DNA of 64,000 nucleotides from Herbaspirillum autotrophicum (GCF_001189915.1 NZ_LFLS01000018.1:58152-122151), one strand, 5' to 3'; shown: positions 37,524-46,734, counted from the stretch's first letter. Numbers and translations: made by a program. Notes: a model not told the origin generated them from the letters alone.

Positions 37524-38402
37524 ATGTTTACAGGATTTACCCGCGCTACTGCCGAAGTCAATGCCACCCGCATCCATTATCTGCGTGGCGGCAATGGTCC
37601 GGCGCTGCTGTTACTGCATGGCCATCCGCAGACGCATGTCATCTGGCACAAGGTGGCGCAACAGCTGGCGCAACAATTCACCGTGATCGCCGCTGATCTG
37701 CGCGGCTATGGCGACAGTGCCAAACCGGCCGGCTTGCCGGATCACAGCAATTACGCCAAGCGCACCATGGCGCAGGATCAGCTGGAACTGATGGCACAAC
37801 TGGGTTACCGCGAATTCTTTGTGATGGGGCATGACCGTGGCGCCCGGGTGGCGTACCGGATGGCGCTGGATCATCCGGCCATTGTGCGCAAGCTGGTATT
37901 GCTCGATATTGCGCCGACCCTGGCCATGTATGAGCAAACCTCGCGGGAATTCGCCACCGCTTATTACCATTGGTTCTTCCTGATTCGTCCCGCGCCCTAT
38001 CCGGAAACGCTGCTCGGTTCGCATCCCGAGCTGTATCTGCAACACACCATCGGCAGCCGCAGTGCCGGCCTGACGCCATTCACGCCGGAAGCCTATGACG
38101 AATACCTGCGTTGTCTGCGAGATCCCGCCACCATCCATGGCATCTGCGAAGATTATCGCGCCAGCGCCAGCATTGATCTGGAACATGAGCGTGACGATCT
38201 GGCGCATGGCAGAAAAATCCAGTGTGAAACATTAGTGCTGTGGGGCCGGCAAGGCGTCATCGAGCAATGTTTTACGCCGCTCAGCGCATGGCAGGCACTG
38301 GCCGACAAGGTCAGCGGCAAAGCGCTCGATTGCGGCCACTATATTCCGGAACACGCGCCCGAGGCGTTGCTGGCAGAAGTCTTGCCGTTCTTCGCCGGCT
38401 GA
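37524..38402 (+). CDS. Alpha/beta hydrolase of the fluoroacetate dehalogenase type
   Basis: The 292-residue protein has the alpha/beta-hydrolase fold and the residue set of fluoroacetate dehalogenases. The nucleophile is Asp104 in GHDRGAR, with Arg105 and Arg108 to hold the carboxylate. Asp128 lies in LLDIAPT and the catalytic His272 in DCGHYIPEHAP. The halide pocket residues His149-Trp150 (YYHWFFL) and Tyr211 (EDYRAS) are also present. Enzymes of this type release halide from short 2-haloacids, including fluoroacetate. The same scaffold occurs in epoxide hydrolases, but those usually have a different cap-residue pattern. No transporter or regulator adjoins it. Confidence 0.8.
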   Translation: MFTGFTRATAEVNATRIHYLRGGNGPALLLLHGHPQTHVIWHKVAQQLAQQFTVIAADLRGYGDSAKPAGLPDHSNYAKRTMAQDQLELMAQLGYREFFVMGHDRGARVAYRMALDHPAIVRKLVLLDIAPTLAMYEQTSREFATAYYHWFFLIRPAPYPETLLGSHPELYLQHTIGSRSAGLTPFTPEAYDEYLRCLRDPATIHGICEDYRASASIDLEHERDDLAHGRKIQCETLVLWGRQGVIEQCFTPLSAWQALADKVSGKALDCGHYIPEHAPEALLAEVLPFFAG

Positions 38403-38447
38403 GACCGCCGGTCCGGCATCTCCGCCCGCAGGCGAATCATGTTCAGG

Positions 38448-39992
38448 CTAGCCCTGCAAACGAAATACCCCGACCACGCGCGCCAGGCCCGCCGACTGAT
38501 CCTGCAATGACTGCGCCGCCGCCGCGGCCTGTTCTACCAGTGCCGCATTCTCTTGCGTGGTTTCATCCATGCGGGCAATCGCCAGATTGACTTCACCGAT
38601 ACCTTGACTCTGTTCCTGACTGGCGGCGCTGATCTCGGCCACGATATTGCTGACGTGGCGCACGCTGTCGACCACGTCTTGCATGGTGGCGCCGGCTTGC
38701 GTTACCAGCTCGCTGCCGCTGCCCACCTGGGCTACCGAATCGGCAATCAGTTGCTTGATTTCGCGGGCGGCGGCAGCGCTGCGTTGCGCCAGACTGCGCA
38801 CCTCGCTGGCGACTACCGCAAAGCCCCGGCCCTGCTCACCGGCGCGGGCGGCTTCGACCGATGCATTCAATGCCAGGATATTGGTCTGGAAGGCAATGCC
38901 ATCGATGACGCCGATGATGTCGACGATTTTCTTCGACGAGGCGCTGATCGACGCCATGGTGGTCACGACTTGCGCCACCACGTTGCCGCTGTCGGTGGCG
39001 ACCGAAGATGCGGTCGCTGCCAGTTGATTGGCTTGCTGCGCATTGTCGGCATTCTGTCTGACGGTGGACGTCAATTGCTCCATCGCCGACGCGGTCTGCT
39101 CCAGCGCCGCCGCCTGCTGTTCGGTACGGGCCGACAAATCCAGATTGCCGCTGGCGATTTCGGCCGATGCGGTAGCGATGGTATCGGCACCGGTGCGAAC
39201 TTCCGAGACGATGGTGGTCAGACTGCCGTTCATCTGTTGCAAGGCCGTCAGCAACTGACCGATTTCATCCTGGCTATGCACTTGCACCTGATGATCGAGA
39301 TGGCCGGCCGCCACGCTTTGCGCTACCGCGACCGCGTGCCGCAACGGGCGGGTGATCGACTGTGTGATCTTCCAGGCAAAGGCGCAGGCGCTGAGAATGG
39401 CCAGCACTGCCATGGCCAGCATCAGCCGCGTCTTGCCGTAGTATTGGTCAGTGGCTTCGACACTGCTTTTTTCCATCACGATCGAACCGCCCTTGATGTA
39501 ACCCTTGACGCGATCGATGTAATTTTTTTGATCGGTACGCAATGTGGTCAGCAATAATTCCGAGGCTTCCATGGTGCCGCCGGTCGCGGCCATTTGCAGA
39601 AACGTCTTTTGCCCCTTTTCATATTGCGCGCGCAAACGGGCGATTTCCGCAAACGATTTGCGTCCCATGTCGCTCGACAGCATCTGTTGCAACCGGTTGA
39701 AATCGGCGGCAATCTGTTTTTCGCCATCTTCAATGCGTTTGATTTCCTGCAACAGGCTGTCGCGGTCATCGATCAGCAAGATGTTGCGCATGGCAATCGC
39801 GTTCTCGCTGATCTGCAATACGATGTCATTGGCGATCACCACTTGCGGATAGCGGTTCTTGACAATCAGTTGCGTGCCGTCGTGCAGCGTTGCCAGACTC
39901 TGGATACCCAGTGCCGTAATACCGACCAGCAATGCCACTACCAGACCGAACCCCAACCCCAGTCGGGTTCCAAGCTTGATTTTTGCAATCAT
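38448..39992 (-). CDS. Methyl-accepting chemotaxis protein
   Basis: About 514 residues. The start at 39992 follows an AAGAAG sequence; the upstream extension has no support. It has a transmembrane helix ([20 protein letters not shown]), a periplasmic four-helix-bundle sensor (about residues 35-190), a second helix ([18 protein letters not shown]), a HAMP domain and the cytoplasmic signalling domain. The highly conserved hairpin tip reads [40 protein letters not shown]. It relays an unknown ligand to CheA/CheW. It is a single gene between the hydrolase and a porin. Confidence 0.93.
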   Translation of the reverse strand: MIAKIKLGTRLGLGFGLVVALLVGITALGIQSLATLHDGTQLIVKNRYPQVVIANDIVLQISENAIAMRNILLIDDRDSLLQEIKRIEDGEKQIAADFNRLQQMLSSDMGRKSFAEIARLRAQYEKGQKTFLQMAATGGTMEASELLLTTLRTDQKNYIDRVKGYIKGGSIVMEKSSVEATDQYYGKTRLMLAMAVLAILSACAFAWKITQSITRPLRHAVAVAQSVAAGHLDHQVQVHSQDEIGQLLTALQQMNGSLTTIVSEVRTGADTIATASAEIASGNLDLSARTEQQAAALEQTASAMEQLTSTVRQNADNAQQANQLAATASSVATDSGNVVAQVVTTMASISASSKKIVDIIGVIDGIAFQTNILALNASVEAARAGEQGRGFAVVASEVRSLAQRSAAAAREIKQLIADSVAQVGSGSELVTQAGATMQDVVDSVRHVSNIVAEISAASQEQSQGIGEVNLAIARMDETTQENAALVEQAAAAAQSLQDQSAGLARVVGVFRLQG

Positions 39993-40124
39993 GTTGTTCT
40001 TCTTGAGCAGGCCGTCATGCAGCCTGAAATTGCGCCGGATCGTCCGCAGCGTGATGGCCACGGACGGCAAAAACCGGCCTGCATGCAATACCGCAATGGA
40101 TGGCGCGCAAGCCGGTGAGATTGC

Positions 40125-41189
40125 TTAGAACGAGTGATGCATGCCGACCGTAGTCACCAGTTGGCTCGAACCACCGGAAGCACCGGTCCCGTTCATGAAG
40201 GCAAATTGCGCATCGCCGCCGGCGCGTTGATATGCCGCCTGCACATACAACTCGGTACGCTTGGACAAGGCATGCACGTTGCTCAGGCTGAAGGTATTCC
40301 AGCGCGAACCTTCCAGCTTCGACAAGCTGTAACCGAAGTTCAGCGTGTCCGCCTTGGCATAACGCCAGGCAGCGCCCAGATCAAGATTCTTTTGCTTCGG
40401 CGAGACGCCGGTAGGCAAATCGAGTTTGACCTGGGTGTACGCTGCATTCAGACGAACGTTGTCGATGGTGTAACCGATGCCGGTAGCAATCGTGGTCAGG
40501 CTGCTGAAGGTAGTGACCGCGCCGAGGCCGACGGTGCCCAGAAATGGCGCGGCGTAACCGACCGGACGATCATTGAGCTTGGAGTACGCCAGTGCCACGC
40601 GCAATGCGCCGTTGGTGTAAGTACCGCCGGCACTCAGGTTGCGGCTCTTGCTGTTGTCGCCGGCCACTTCGCCGAAGCCATACATGCCGCTCAATGTCAG
40701 GCCGGAGAATGTCGGCGAGGTATAGCGCACGGCGTTGTCAGGCTGAAAGGTGCTGGCCAGACTATCCAGATTGCCCGGATGGAACAGATACCAGTTGGTC
40801 AGTTGAAAGCCGTTGCTCAGTTTGCCGACATAATCGAACACGATATCGGGCATGTGACCCATCGTCACCGCACCGAAGTCACCCGACAAGCCGACCACGC
40901 TCATGCGGTTGAACAATTTTCCACCCGCTGGCTGCGCGCCGGTATCGGTATAGAAACCTGTTTCCAATTGAAAATTGGCCTTCAGGTTGCCGCCCAGATC
41001 TTCGCTGCCGCGAAAGCCGATACGGTCTGGCTGCATGGTGCCCTGATCCAGACGCATGACGGATTTGCCGCCGACGTTGTTAACGTAGGCCACGCCCGCG
41101 TCCATGCTGCCGTAGATCGTTACATTGGACTGCGCTTGCGCGCCCGCCGCCAACCCTGTTGCCGCGATGGCAATCAGTAATTTCTTCAT
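40125..41189 (-). CDS. Gram-negative porin (Burkholderia type)
   Basis: A 354-residue trimeric porin. The start at 41189 follows GGGAAG. A signal peptide (MKKLLIAIAATGLAAGAQA) precedes SNVTIYGSMDAGVAYVNNVGG, the constriction-region RIGFRGSEDLGGNLKANFQLETGF, and a last strand ending in LVTTVGMHHSF with the C-terminal Phe. It forms a general or substrate-selective outer-membrane pore. It lies 230 bases downstream of the catabolic operon and behind its terminator, so it is a separate unit, though the location suggests a role in uptake for that pathway. Confidence 0.92.
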   Translation of the reverse strand: MKKLLIAIAATGLAAGAQAQSNVTIYGSMDAGVAYVNNVGGKSVMRLDQGTMQPDRIGFRGSEDLGGNLKANFQLETGFYTDTGAQPAGGKLFNRMSVVGLSGDFGAVTMGHMPDIVFDYVGKLSNGFQLTNWYLFHPGNLDSLASTFQPDNAVRYTSPTFSGLTLSGMYGFGEVAGDNSKSRNLSAGGTYTNGALRVALAYSKLNDRPVGYAAPFLGTVGLGAVTTFSSLTTIATGIGYTIDNVRLNAAYTQVKLDLPTGVSPKQKNLDLGAAWRYAKADTLNFGYSLSKLEGSRWNTFSLSNVHALSKRTELYVQAAYQRAGGDAQFAFMNGTGASGGSSQLVTTVGMHHSF

Positions 41190-41364
41190 GGAACTTCCCT
41201 TCCTCGAATAATCGCGACCTGCGCCGCGTCCACTGCTCTCATATGCCCCACGCCTACGAGAGGTGAATCCTGTCTGGCTCGCCCTCAAGGCGCGCCGGTG
41301 CGAGCGTCGATTTCCGGCATTTGTTTCACCAATGAATCAACGTTCCACAAAAATCATCATGCTC

Positions 41365-41392
41365 AAAAAAAGCCCGGGGCAATCACGGGCTT
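41365..41392 (-). terminator. Intrinsic terminator of the catabolic operon
   Basis: On the minus strand a 7-bp stem (AAGCCCG with CGGGCTT) with a 9-base loop is followed by a run of T. It lies 29 bases beyond the stop of the reductase gene, which is the last gene of the operon that begins at 57289. Confidence 0.85.
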
Positions 41393-41420
41393 GGTACAGC
41401 GTTATTTTTTGTATCGGGCG

Positions 41421-42371
41421 CTATAAGTCCAGCACCAGGCGCCGGCCCTTGCAGCCGGACACGCAGACCATCATGGTTTTGTTGGAAGCACGTTCGCTCT
41501 TGCTCAGCACGCCATCGCGATGTTCCGGCTCGCCTTCCAGCACCTTGGTTTCACAGGCGCCGCAAATCCCTTCGCGGCAACTGTGTTCAACATCCAGTCC
41601 GGCATCGAGCAAAGCGTCGAGCAGGGATTTCCCGGCCGGCACGGAAATCACTTTCTTGCTGCGTGCCAGCTCGGCGACGTACTCGTCGCTTTGCACGGCG
41701 TCGACCTGTTCGGCGGCGGCAAAGCGTTCGATGTGCACATTGGGTAAATCCAGTTCGGCGCAAATGGCTTCGAAGGCATTGAGCATCGGCGTCGGTCCGC
41801 AGCAGTAAAAATGCGCGTCGCGCGGCTTGCTCGCCAGATAGGCACGGAGATCAGGCGGTGCCCCGCGTTCATTGTCGAAATGGCCGCTGACATCCGGCTG
41901 CGCCAGCAGCGTCGCCGAGAATGCGGCCTCGGCGCGGGAGCGGGCGCAGTACAGCAACTCCGCTGATTTGTTCTGGCTGCGCAAGTGATTCAGCATGCAA
42001 GAGATCGGCGTGATACCGATGCCGCCGGCGATCAGTACCGAATGCGCGGCCGACTCATCGAGCGGGAAATTATTGCGCGGCGCCGAAATCGTCAGCGTTG
42101 TGCCCACCCGCAATTGTTCATGCACATAACGCGAACCGCCGCGACTGTTGCGATCATTGAGTACCCCCACCACATAGCGGTGCTGCTCGGTCGGCGGGTT
42201 CAACAATGAATAGCTGCGTACCACGCCGTTGCCGAGATGCAGATCGATATGCGAACCGGCTGCGAACGCCGGCAAGGCAGTACCGTCCGGCGCTGTCAGT
42301 TCCACACTGAGAATGCCTTGCGCTTCAAAGCGCATGGCCTGGACCCGGACCGAAATGAGAGAGCTGTTCAT
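41421..42371 (-). CDS. PDR/VanB-type oxygenase reductase (FMN, NAD, 2Fe-2S)
   Basis: The 316-residue protein has the phthalate dioxygenase reductase layout. A flavin-binding barrel (residues about 1-100, with RSYSLLNPP) leads into an NAD domain (about 105-225, with IAGGIGITPISCML and YCCGPTPML). The C-terminal plant-type ferredoxin domain carries 2Fe-2S cysteines in CREGICGACETKVL and a fourth in MMVCVSGC. It should pass electrons from NADH to the Rieske oxygenase at 42880-43920, with the RidA gene between them. Such pairs hydroxylate or demethylate aromatic or N-methyl substrates. It is the last gene of the operon. Confidence 0.9.
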   Translation of the reverse strand: MNSSLISVRVQAMRFEAQGILSVELTAPDGTALPAFAAGSHIDLHLGNGVVRSYSLLNPPTEQHRYVVGVLNDRNSRGGSRYVHEQLRVGTTLTISAPRNNFPLDESAAHSVLIAGGIGITPISCMLNHLRSQNKSAELLYCARSRAEAAFSATLLAQPDVSGHFDNERGAPPDLRAYLASKPRDAHFYCCGPTPMLNAFEAICAELDLPNVHIERFAAAEQVDAVQSDEYVAELARSKKVISVPAGKSLLDALLDAGLDVEHSCREGICGACETKVLEGEPEHRDGVLSKSERASNKTMMVCVSGCKGRRLVLDL

Positions 42372-42415
42372 GGCTGAAAAATAAATAGTGAAGCTATTTC
42401 AAAATGACGTGACAG

Positions 42416-42883
42416 TCAGGCCGCAACCATCACATCAGCTTGTTGCAAGTCGATGTCGAGACGGGCAAACGCATCGATCTCGACGGTCAGTTCCGGGAAC
42501 ACCAGAGCACTGACTTCGACCAGTGTCGAACACGGATACGGCGCCTGGAAAAAATCGCGCCGGGCGCGTCCGACTTCATCCTTGTCATTGATGTCACGGA
42601 CATAAATCACCAGCTTGTAAATACCGCCCACACTGCCGCCGGCCGCCAATACCAGATCGCGTACTTTGCCCAACACCACCAGCGTCTGCTGGTAGGTGTC
42701 CAGTTGTGCCTGGCGCGATGCCGGATGCGCGGTCATGCCCGACATGCTGATTTCATTGCCGATGCGCAGGCAATTCGACCAGGTCGCCGTCGCCAGTTCG
42801 GCAACCTTGTCCGTCTGCACGTGCTGCACTTTCTGCATCACGACAGACTTGGCGGCGGCATTCGCGCTAGCGTACGGCGTCAT
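42416..42883 (-). CDS. RidA/YjgF family protein
   Basis: A 155-residue member of the RidA family, with SMSGMTAHP, TLVVLGKVRDLVLAAGG, IYKLVIYVRDI and TLVEVSALVFPELTVEIDAFARL. Family members hydrolyse enamines or imines, and some pathway-specific ones (for example 2-aminomuconate deaminase) remove ammonia from ring-cleavage products. It lies between the Rieske oxygenase and its reductase and overlaps the oxygenase stop by 4 bases. A pathway-specific deaminase role is therefore plausible. An internal Met at residue 16 could be the true start. Confidence 0.87.
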   Translation of the reverse strand: MTPYASANAAAKSVVMQKVQHVQTDKVAELATATWSNCLRIGNEISMSGMTAHPASRQAQLDTYQQTLVVLGKVRDLVLAAGGSVGGIYKLVIYVRDINDKDEVGRARRDFFQAPYPCSTLVEVSALVFPELTVEIDAFARLDIDLQQADVMVAA

Positions 42884-43920
42884 GCCGTCCTGGCCTGTGC
42901 GGTCTGCTCTTCACGGGCCAGTTGTTCCTTGGCCAGATTGCGCATGTGGCGACGCAGACGCACGATGCCCATGTCATGCTGGTACAGCATCTCGCGCTGA
43001 TTGGCATCCGGTTCCATCAATTCCAGCACCACCCGGTCTTGCTCCAGCACCGCCCAGTGACGCGCTTCCAGACGGTTGCGATAGAGGAAGCGCCAGGTGT
43101 CGCGCTGCCAGCCGGTCAGCTTGCGGCAACGCCAGTGAAATACTGCTGCCACGTTTTCGGTGATCGGGGTATAGCTGCCGATGATGTAGAAGCTGCCGCC
43201 CGGGCCGCCGGTTTTCGGATAAGGAATTGCCAGACGCATCCAGTGCAGATCGGTACTGGCCCATTCGGTCCAGTCGAAGTTGACGTCACGCTGGCCTTCT
43301 TTTTCAAACACGAAGCCGAGATCGGTTTCACTGACCCGGAAGGCTGCCGTGTTATCGCCTTCGGCCATCGAGTGCGACTGCTTGTGCAGGAAGGTGCCGT
43401 GCATCGGATCCATGACGTTGTCCAGCACGTAGCGGTAGTCGCCTTTCCATTCGGTGTAGCACAGGAAATTCGAATACTCGTCGCTGGTCAATTGTTCCGG
43501 CAAGCGCAACGGCGGCGGTTCCGCGACATCGTGGGTGGAGTTGTACAAGAAGATTGCGCCGGCCGCTTCGGTCACATGGAACGACCGTGTCGCCTTGGCG
43601 CCTTCCAGCTTGCAGCCCGGGCTGCCGGGCACGCTGGTGACGACGCCGTCAAAGCGCACTTGCACGCCGTGATAACCACAGGCGATACGATCACCGAGTG
43701 CGATTCCCATCGACAGCGGCGCGCCGCGATGCGGGCAGTGATCTTCCAGTGCGTGCAACGTGCCTGAAGTTTCGCGCCACAGCACGAACTTGCGCCCCAG
43801 ACGGCGCAGCGAGACCGGACGTTCGGCCACAAAATCGGACGGGCAAATCGGATACCACAAATCTTTCAATCCAGCGGCGAGTACCGCATCGACTGGATCA
43901 TTGGCTGTCGTTCTCATCAT
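42880..43920 (-). CDS. Rieske non-haem iron oxygenase, alpha subunit
   Basis: The 346-residue protein has an N-terminal Rieske domain with CPHRG and CGYHG (Cys62, His64, Cys81, His84) for the 2Fe-2S centre. The catalytic iron motif DNVMDPMHGTFLHKQS places Asp171, His174 and His179 where mononuclear ligands are expected. It resembles two-component oxygenases such as vanillate, phthalate or phenoxybenzoate oxygenases, served by a PDR-type reductase; that reductase lies two genes downstream. No beta subunit is present, consistent with an alpha-only enzyme. The substrate is unknown. Two adjacent ATG codons follow AGGAG; the second has better spacing. Confidence 0.9.
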   Translation of the reverse strand: MMRTTANDPVDAVLAAGLKDLWYPICPSDFVAERPVSLRRLGRKFVLWRETSGTLHALEDHCPHRGAPLSMGIALGDRIACGYHGVQVRFDGVVTSVPGSPGCKLEGAKATRSFHVTEAAGAIFLYNSTHDVAEPPPLRLPEQLTSDEYSNFLCYTEWKGDYRYVLDNVMDPMHGTFLHKQSHSMAEGDNTAAFRVSETDLGFVFEKEGQRDVNFDWTEWASTDLHWMRLAIPYPKTGGPGGSFYIIGSYTPITENVAAVFHWRCRKLTGWQRDTWRFLYRNRLEARHWAVLEQDRVVLELMEPDANQREMLYQHDMGIVRLRRHMRNLAKEQLAREEQTAQARTA

Positions 43921-43956
43921 ATTCTCCTGAAAATTGACTGGCTGGGCGGCGTAGGA

Positions 43957-44190
43957 TCACGCGGCCAGGCGGGCGATTTCTTCCTGGTACACGGCTTCGG
44001 TCCAGACCCCGCCGTTATGCGGGCAACTCGGCCCGGTGCGATTCAGTTGCGCCACCAGTCCCGGCAAATCGTGAATGCCGGCGGCGTAGGCGCGCTCGAT
44101 GGTATCGCCCAGCAAATCTTCATACTGGGTCGGCTGACGGCGTCGCGCCTGATGCGGATTGAGATAAACTTCCTGGCTTGCTGCACTCAT
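43957..44190 (-). CDS. Small recombinase-like helix-turn-helix domain protein (77 aa)
   Basis: A soluble, mostly helical 77-residue protein with NPHQARRRQPTQYEDLLGDTIERAYAAGIHDLPGLVAQLNRTGP followed by WTEAVYQEEIARLAA. The pattern fits small proteins that I recall being annotated as recombinase-like helix-turn-helix domains and found beside Rieske oxygenases. It is not a recombinase. It has a good ribosome binding site (GGAGG) and lies between the next small gene and the Rieske gene. It could be an oxygenase accessory. Confidence 0.6.
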   Translation of the reverse strand: MSAASQEVYLNPHQARRRQPTQYEDLLGDTIERAYAAGIHDLPGLVAQLNRTGPSCPHNGGVWTEAVYQEEIARLAA

Positions 44191-44525
44191 TACTGGCCTC
44201 CATTTCTAACGCGTTCGCGGATACGCTCACGCACAGGTACAAAATCGTAAGTGGGATAACATTCGGTGCGAAACACGCCCCAGGCAGAACGTTCGAGTTC
44301 GACGTTGACCAGCGGCAGCAATGACGGCGGCAGTTCCAGCGTCACAATCTGCCCCAGCCCCATGGCCACGGTCCACGACACCACGCGCGAACCTTCGATG
44401 GGAAAACGCTCCCACCAGTCAACCTGCTTCATCTGCGCCTGAATATCGGCCAGATTCTTTGACTGATCGTGCTTGAGCACAATCGTCAGCAACATGGTTT
44501 CCGGCGCTGCCTGAAGTTCGCTCAT
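44190..44525 (-). CDS. Conserved small pathway protein, function unknown (111 aa)
   Basis: I do not recognise this soluble protein. It begins MLLTIVLKHDQSKNLADIQAQM and continues with WWERFPIEGSRVVSWTVAMGLGQIVTLELPPSLLPLVNVELERSAWGVFRTECYPTYDFVPV. The alpha-beta pattern and size recall the dimeric ferredoxin-like fold used by muconolactone isomerases and small monooxygenases, but I cannot confirm it. The stop and the next start overlap by one base (TAATG), and the upstream flavin hydroxylase ends 3 bases before it, so it is tightly embedded in the operon. Confidence 0.65.
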   Translation of the reverse strand: MSELQAAPETMLLTIVLKHDQSKNLADIQAQMKQVDWWERFPIEGSRVVSWTVAMGLGQIVTLELPPSLLPLVNVELERSAWGVFRTECYPTYDFVPVRERIRERVRNGGQ

Positions 44526-44528
44526 GGC

Positions 44529-45692
44529 TTACACCGCTGCCGTTGCAGTTTCAGTGGCGGCGCTCAGCGGCACGCTCCAGGCGTCGTAGCCGTACACCCA
44601 GTCGGCATTGCCGCCTTCGCGCAACCAGTTGTTGCCGCGCGAGCCGATCTGAATCTTGCTGGTACGTTCCAGACGCAATGCCTGATAGGTCTGCAATGCG
44701 CCGGGGATGTCGGCGATATCGCTGACGTCTTGCAGGCAACGCGCCAACACCACGGCATCTTCAATTGCCATGCCGGCACCCTGCGCCATGAATGGCATCA
44801 TCGGATGGCTGGCGTCGCCGAGCAGCGTCATGTTGCCCTTGGACCAGTACGGCAGCGGATCGCGTTCATACAAGGCGGTCTTCAATACTTCATCACAAGC
44901 CGCCAGCAAGGCACGCGCATCGTCATGGAAGCCGGCATAGCTGTCGCGCAATTCCTGCACGCTGCCCTGAGTCGTCCACGATTCCAGGTGCCAGCTTTCC
45001 TGCGCGGTGGTGGCGAAGATGAAAATATCCTGGCCGCGATTGAGCGGGAAAGTGACGATCTGGCTTTCCGGATTCGGGCCCCACCATTTGGTGAAGGCTT
45101 GCAGATTCGGCACGTTGGCAACGCGCCCGGCCGGGATCACGGCACGGAATGCGACGACGCCGGTAAAGCGCGGGCTTTCGGCACCGAACATCGCCGTGCG
45201 TACTGCCGAGTGGATGCCGTCGCCGCCGATCAGTACATCGACGCGGTCGCTGCTGCCATCGGTGAACTTGAGCGTGATGCCGTCGGCACCTTCGGTGATC
45301 TGTTCGGCGCGCTTGCCGAAGCGGACTTGTTCGGCAGGGAAGACTTCTGCCAGTGCCGCCAGCAAATCGGCGCGATGGATGGTCAGTTGCGGTGCGCCGT
45401 ATTTTTCTTCGGCCGTGTCGCCCATCGCCAGCCGCGAGGTTTCTTCACCGCTGTCCCAGGTCCGGCTGATGCGGTGCGTAGGACGGGCGGCAGTGCGGCG
45501 CACGGCTTCCTGAATGCCGAGACCGTCGAGTGCGCGCACGGCATTCGGTGTCAGATTGATGTCGGCGCCGACGCGCAAGAATTGTTTCGATTGTTCATAG
45601 ACAACCACTTCATGTCCGGCGCGCTGCAATGCGATGGCAGCAGTCAGTCCGCCGATGCCGGCGCCGAGAATACCGATTTTAAAATTTGCCAT
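44529..45692 (-). CDS. FAD-dependent aromatic hydroxylase, NicC-like
   Basis: A 387-residue class A flavoprotein monooxygenase. Visible motifs are the FAD-binding GAGIGGLTAA (residues 10-19), the DG motif (LIGGDGIHSAVR), and the second FAD site (LLGDASHPMMPFMAQGAGMAIEDA). The C-terminal part, including WVYGYD, is reminiscent of 6-hydroxynicotinate 3-monooxygenase (NicC) and related hydroxybenzoate hydroxylases. It would hydroxylate an aromatic or pyridine acid with NAD(P)H and O2. It lies between the VOC dioxygenase and the Rieske group, consistent with making a ring-cleavage substrate. The exact substrate is not readable. Confidence 0.85.
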   Translation of the reverse strand: MANFKIGILGAGIGGLTAAIALQRAGHEVVVYEQSKQFLRVGADINLTPNAVRALDGLGIQEAVRRTAARPTHRISRTWDSGEETSRLAMGDTAEEKYGAPQLTIHRADLLAALAEVFPAEQVRFGKRAEQITEGADGITLKFTDGSSDRVDVLIGGDGIHSAVRTAMFGAESPRFTGVVAFRAVIPAGRVANVPNLQAFTKWWGPNPESQIVTFPLNRGQDIFIFATTAQESWHLESWTTQGSVQELRDSYAGFHDDARALLAACDEVLKTALYERDPLPYWSKGNMTLLGDASHPMMPFMAQGAGMAIEDAVVLARCLQDVSDIADIPGALQTYQALRLERTSKIQIGSRGNNWLREGGNADWVYGYDAWSVPLSAATETATAAV

Positions 45693-45717
45693 GGTGAGTC
45701 AACCTTGCATCAGGATT

Positions 45718-46680
45718 TCAGGATTTGCGATCGGTCAGGAACTTGCCGCTTGGACCGTCGGCATTTTTCTGGCGACGGGTGTTGCCATCGATACCACCGT
45801 CAATTGCCCACTCGGCAAACACGGTCGGACCCGGCTCGAAATCACGCGGCTCCCACGCTTCATTGAGCTGATCTTCGTCGGCGTAATACTCGATCAGGCC
45901 GCCGGCCGGATTCTTGAAATACCAGAAATAGGCTGACGAAATCGGATGCCGTCCCGGGCCGAGCTGGGTATCCCAGCCCTGACGCGACATGTTCATGCCG
46001 CCGCCGAAGACTTCGTGGATGTCGCGCACGGTAAATGCCACGTGATTGAGGCCGGAACGTGCTTCCGGCGGTTGCAGCAAGAAGATGTCGTGATGACCGC
46101 CATCGGCAGCGCAACGCAGGAATGCGCCGCGACCCGGATAGTGATCGGAAGGCACGAAACCGAAGTTTTCGCAGTAGAAGCGTTCGCAGGCTTGCACATC
46201 CTTGACGAAGAACACCACGTGGCCGACTTCAATCGGCGTGGCGCGGTCATACACCGGGCTGCGCTGATTGATGCGGTTCTTTTCATTCCAGGTATTCATC
46301 TCGGCGCACTCGACTTCAATCTCGCGCTTGCGCGTGACCTGGAAGCGCACTGCCAGACCATTCGGATCGGTACAGCCGAGACGCTGGCCGTCATTCACGA
46401 AACCGGGCAAACCGGCAATGCGCAAGGCAAAACGTTCCAGCACGTCGGTGGCGGATACGCCCCACACCACTTCACGCAACGTCGGACCGGCTTCGATGGC
46501 TGGCGGCAACGCCGGATCATCACTGCGGCGGACGATCACGCGGCAGCCGTTCTGGGTTTCAAATACCAGTGCGGCATCGCTGTCTTGCACCAGCGTCATG
46601 CCCCAGTCGGAAAAAAACTTTTTGCACGCCGGCAGATCATCTGCGCCATACGTGATTTCATCAATACCCAATACATCCAT
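45718..46680 (-). CDS. VOC-superfamily (type I extradiol-like) dioxygenase
   Basis: The 320-residue protein has two glyoxalase/bleomycin-like modules. The second contains a plausible metal triad: His in PIEVGHVVFFV, His in SGLNHVAFTV and Glu in GGLIEYYADE. This is the arrangement of type I extradiol ring-cleavage dioxygenases (Fe2+). The first module (residues about 1-120) is degenerate, as usual. It follows the aldehyde dehydrogenase gene and precedes the hydroxylase. A ring-cleavage role fits; the substrate is unknown. A good AGGAG ribosome binding site precedes ATG 46680. Confidence 0.82.
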   Translation of the reverse strand: MDVLGIDEITYGADDLPACKKFFSDWGMTLVQDSDAALVFETQNGCRVIVRRSDDPALPPAIEAGPTLREVVWGVSATDVLERFALRIAGLPGFVNDGQRLGCTDPNGLAVRFQVTRKREIEVECAEMNTWNEKNRINQRSPVYDRATPIEVGHVVFFVKDVQACERFYCENFGFVPSDHYPGRGAFLRCAADGGHHDIFLLQPPEARSGLNHVAFTVRDIHEVFGGGMNMSRQGWDTQLGPGRHPISSAYFWYFKNPAGGLIEYYADEDQLNEAWEPRDFEPGPTVFAEWAIDGGIDGNTRRQKNADGPSGKFLTDRKS

Positions 46681-46734
46681 GCTGTTCTCCTGGTACTACA
46701 TTGAATGGAAGCTGCTGCGGCCGATGTGATCCGC

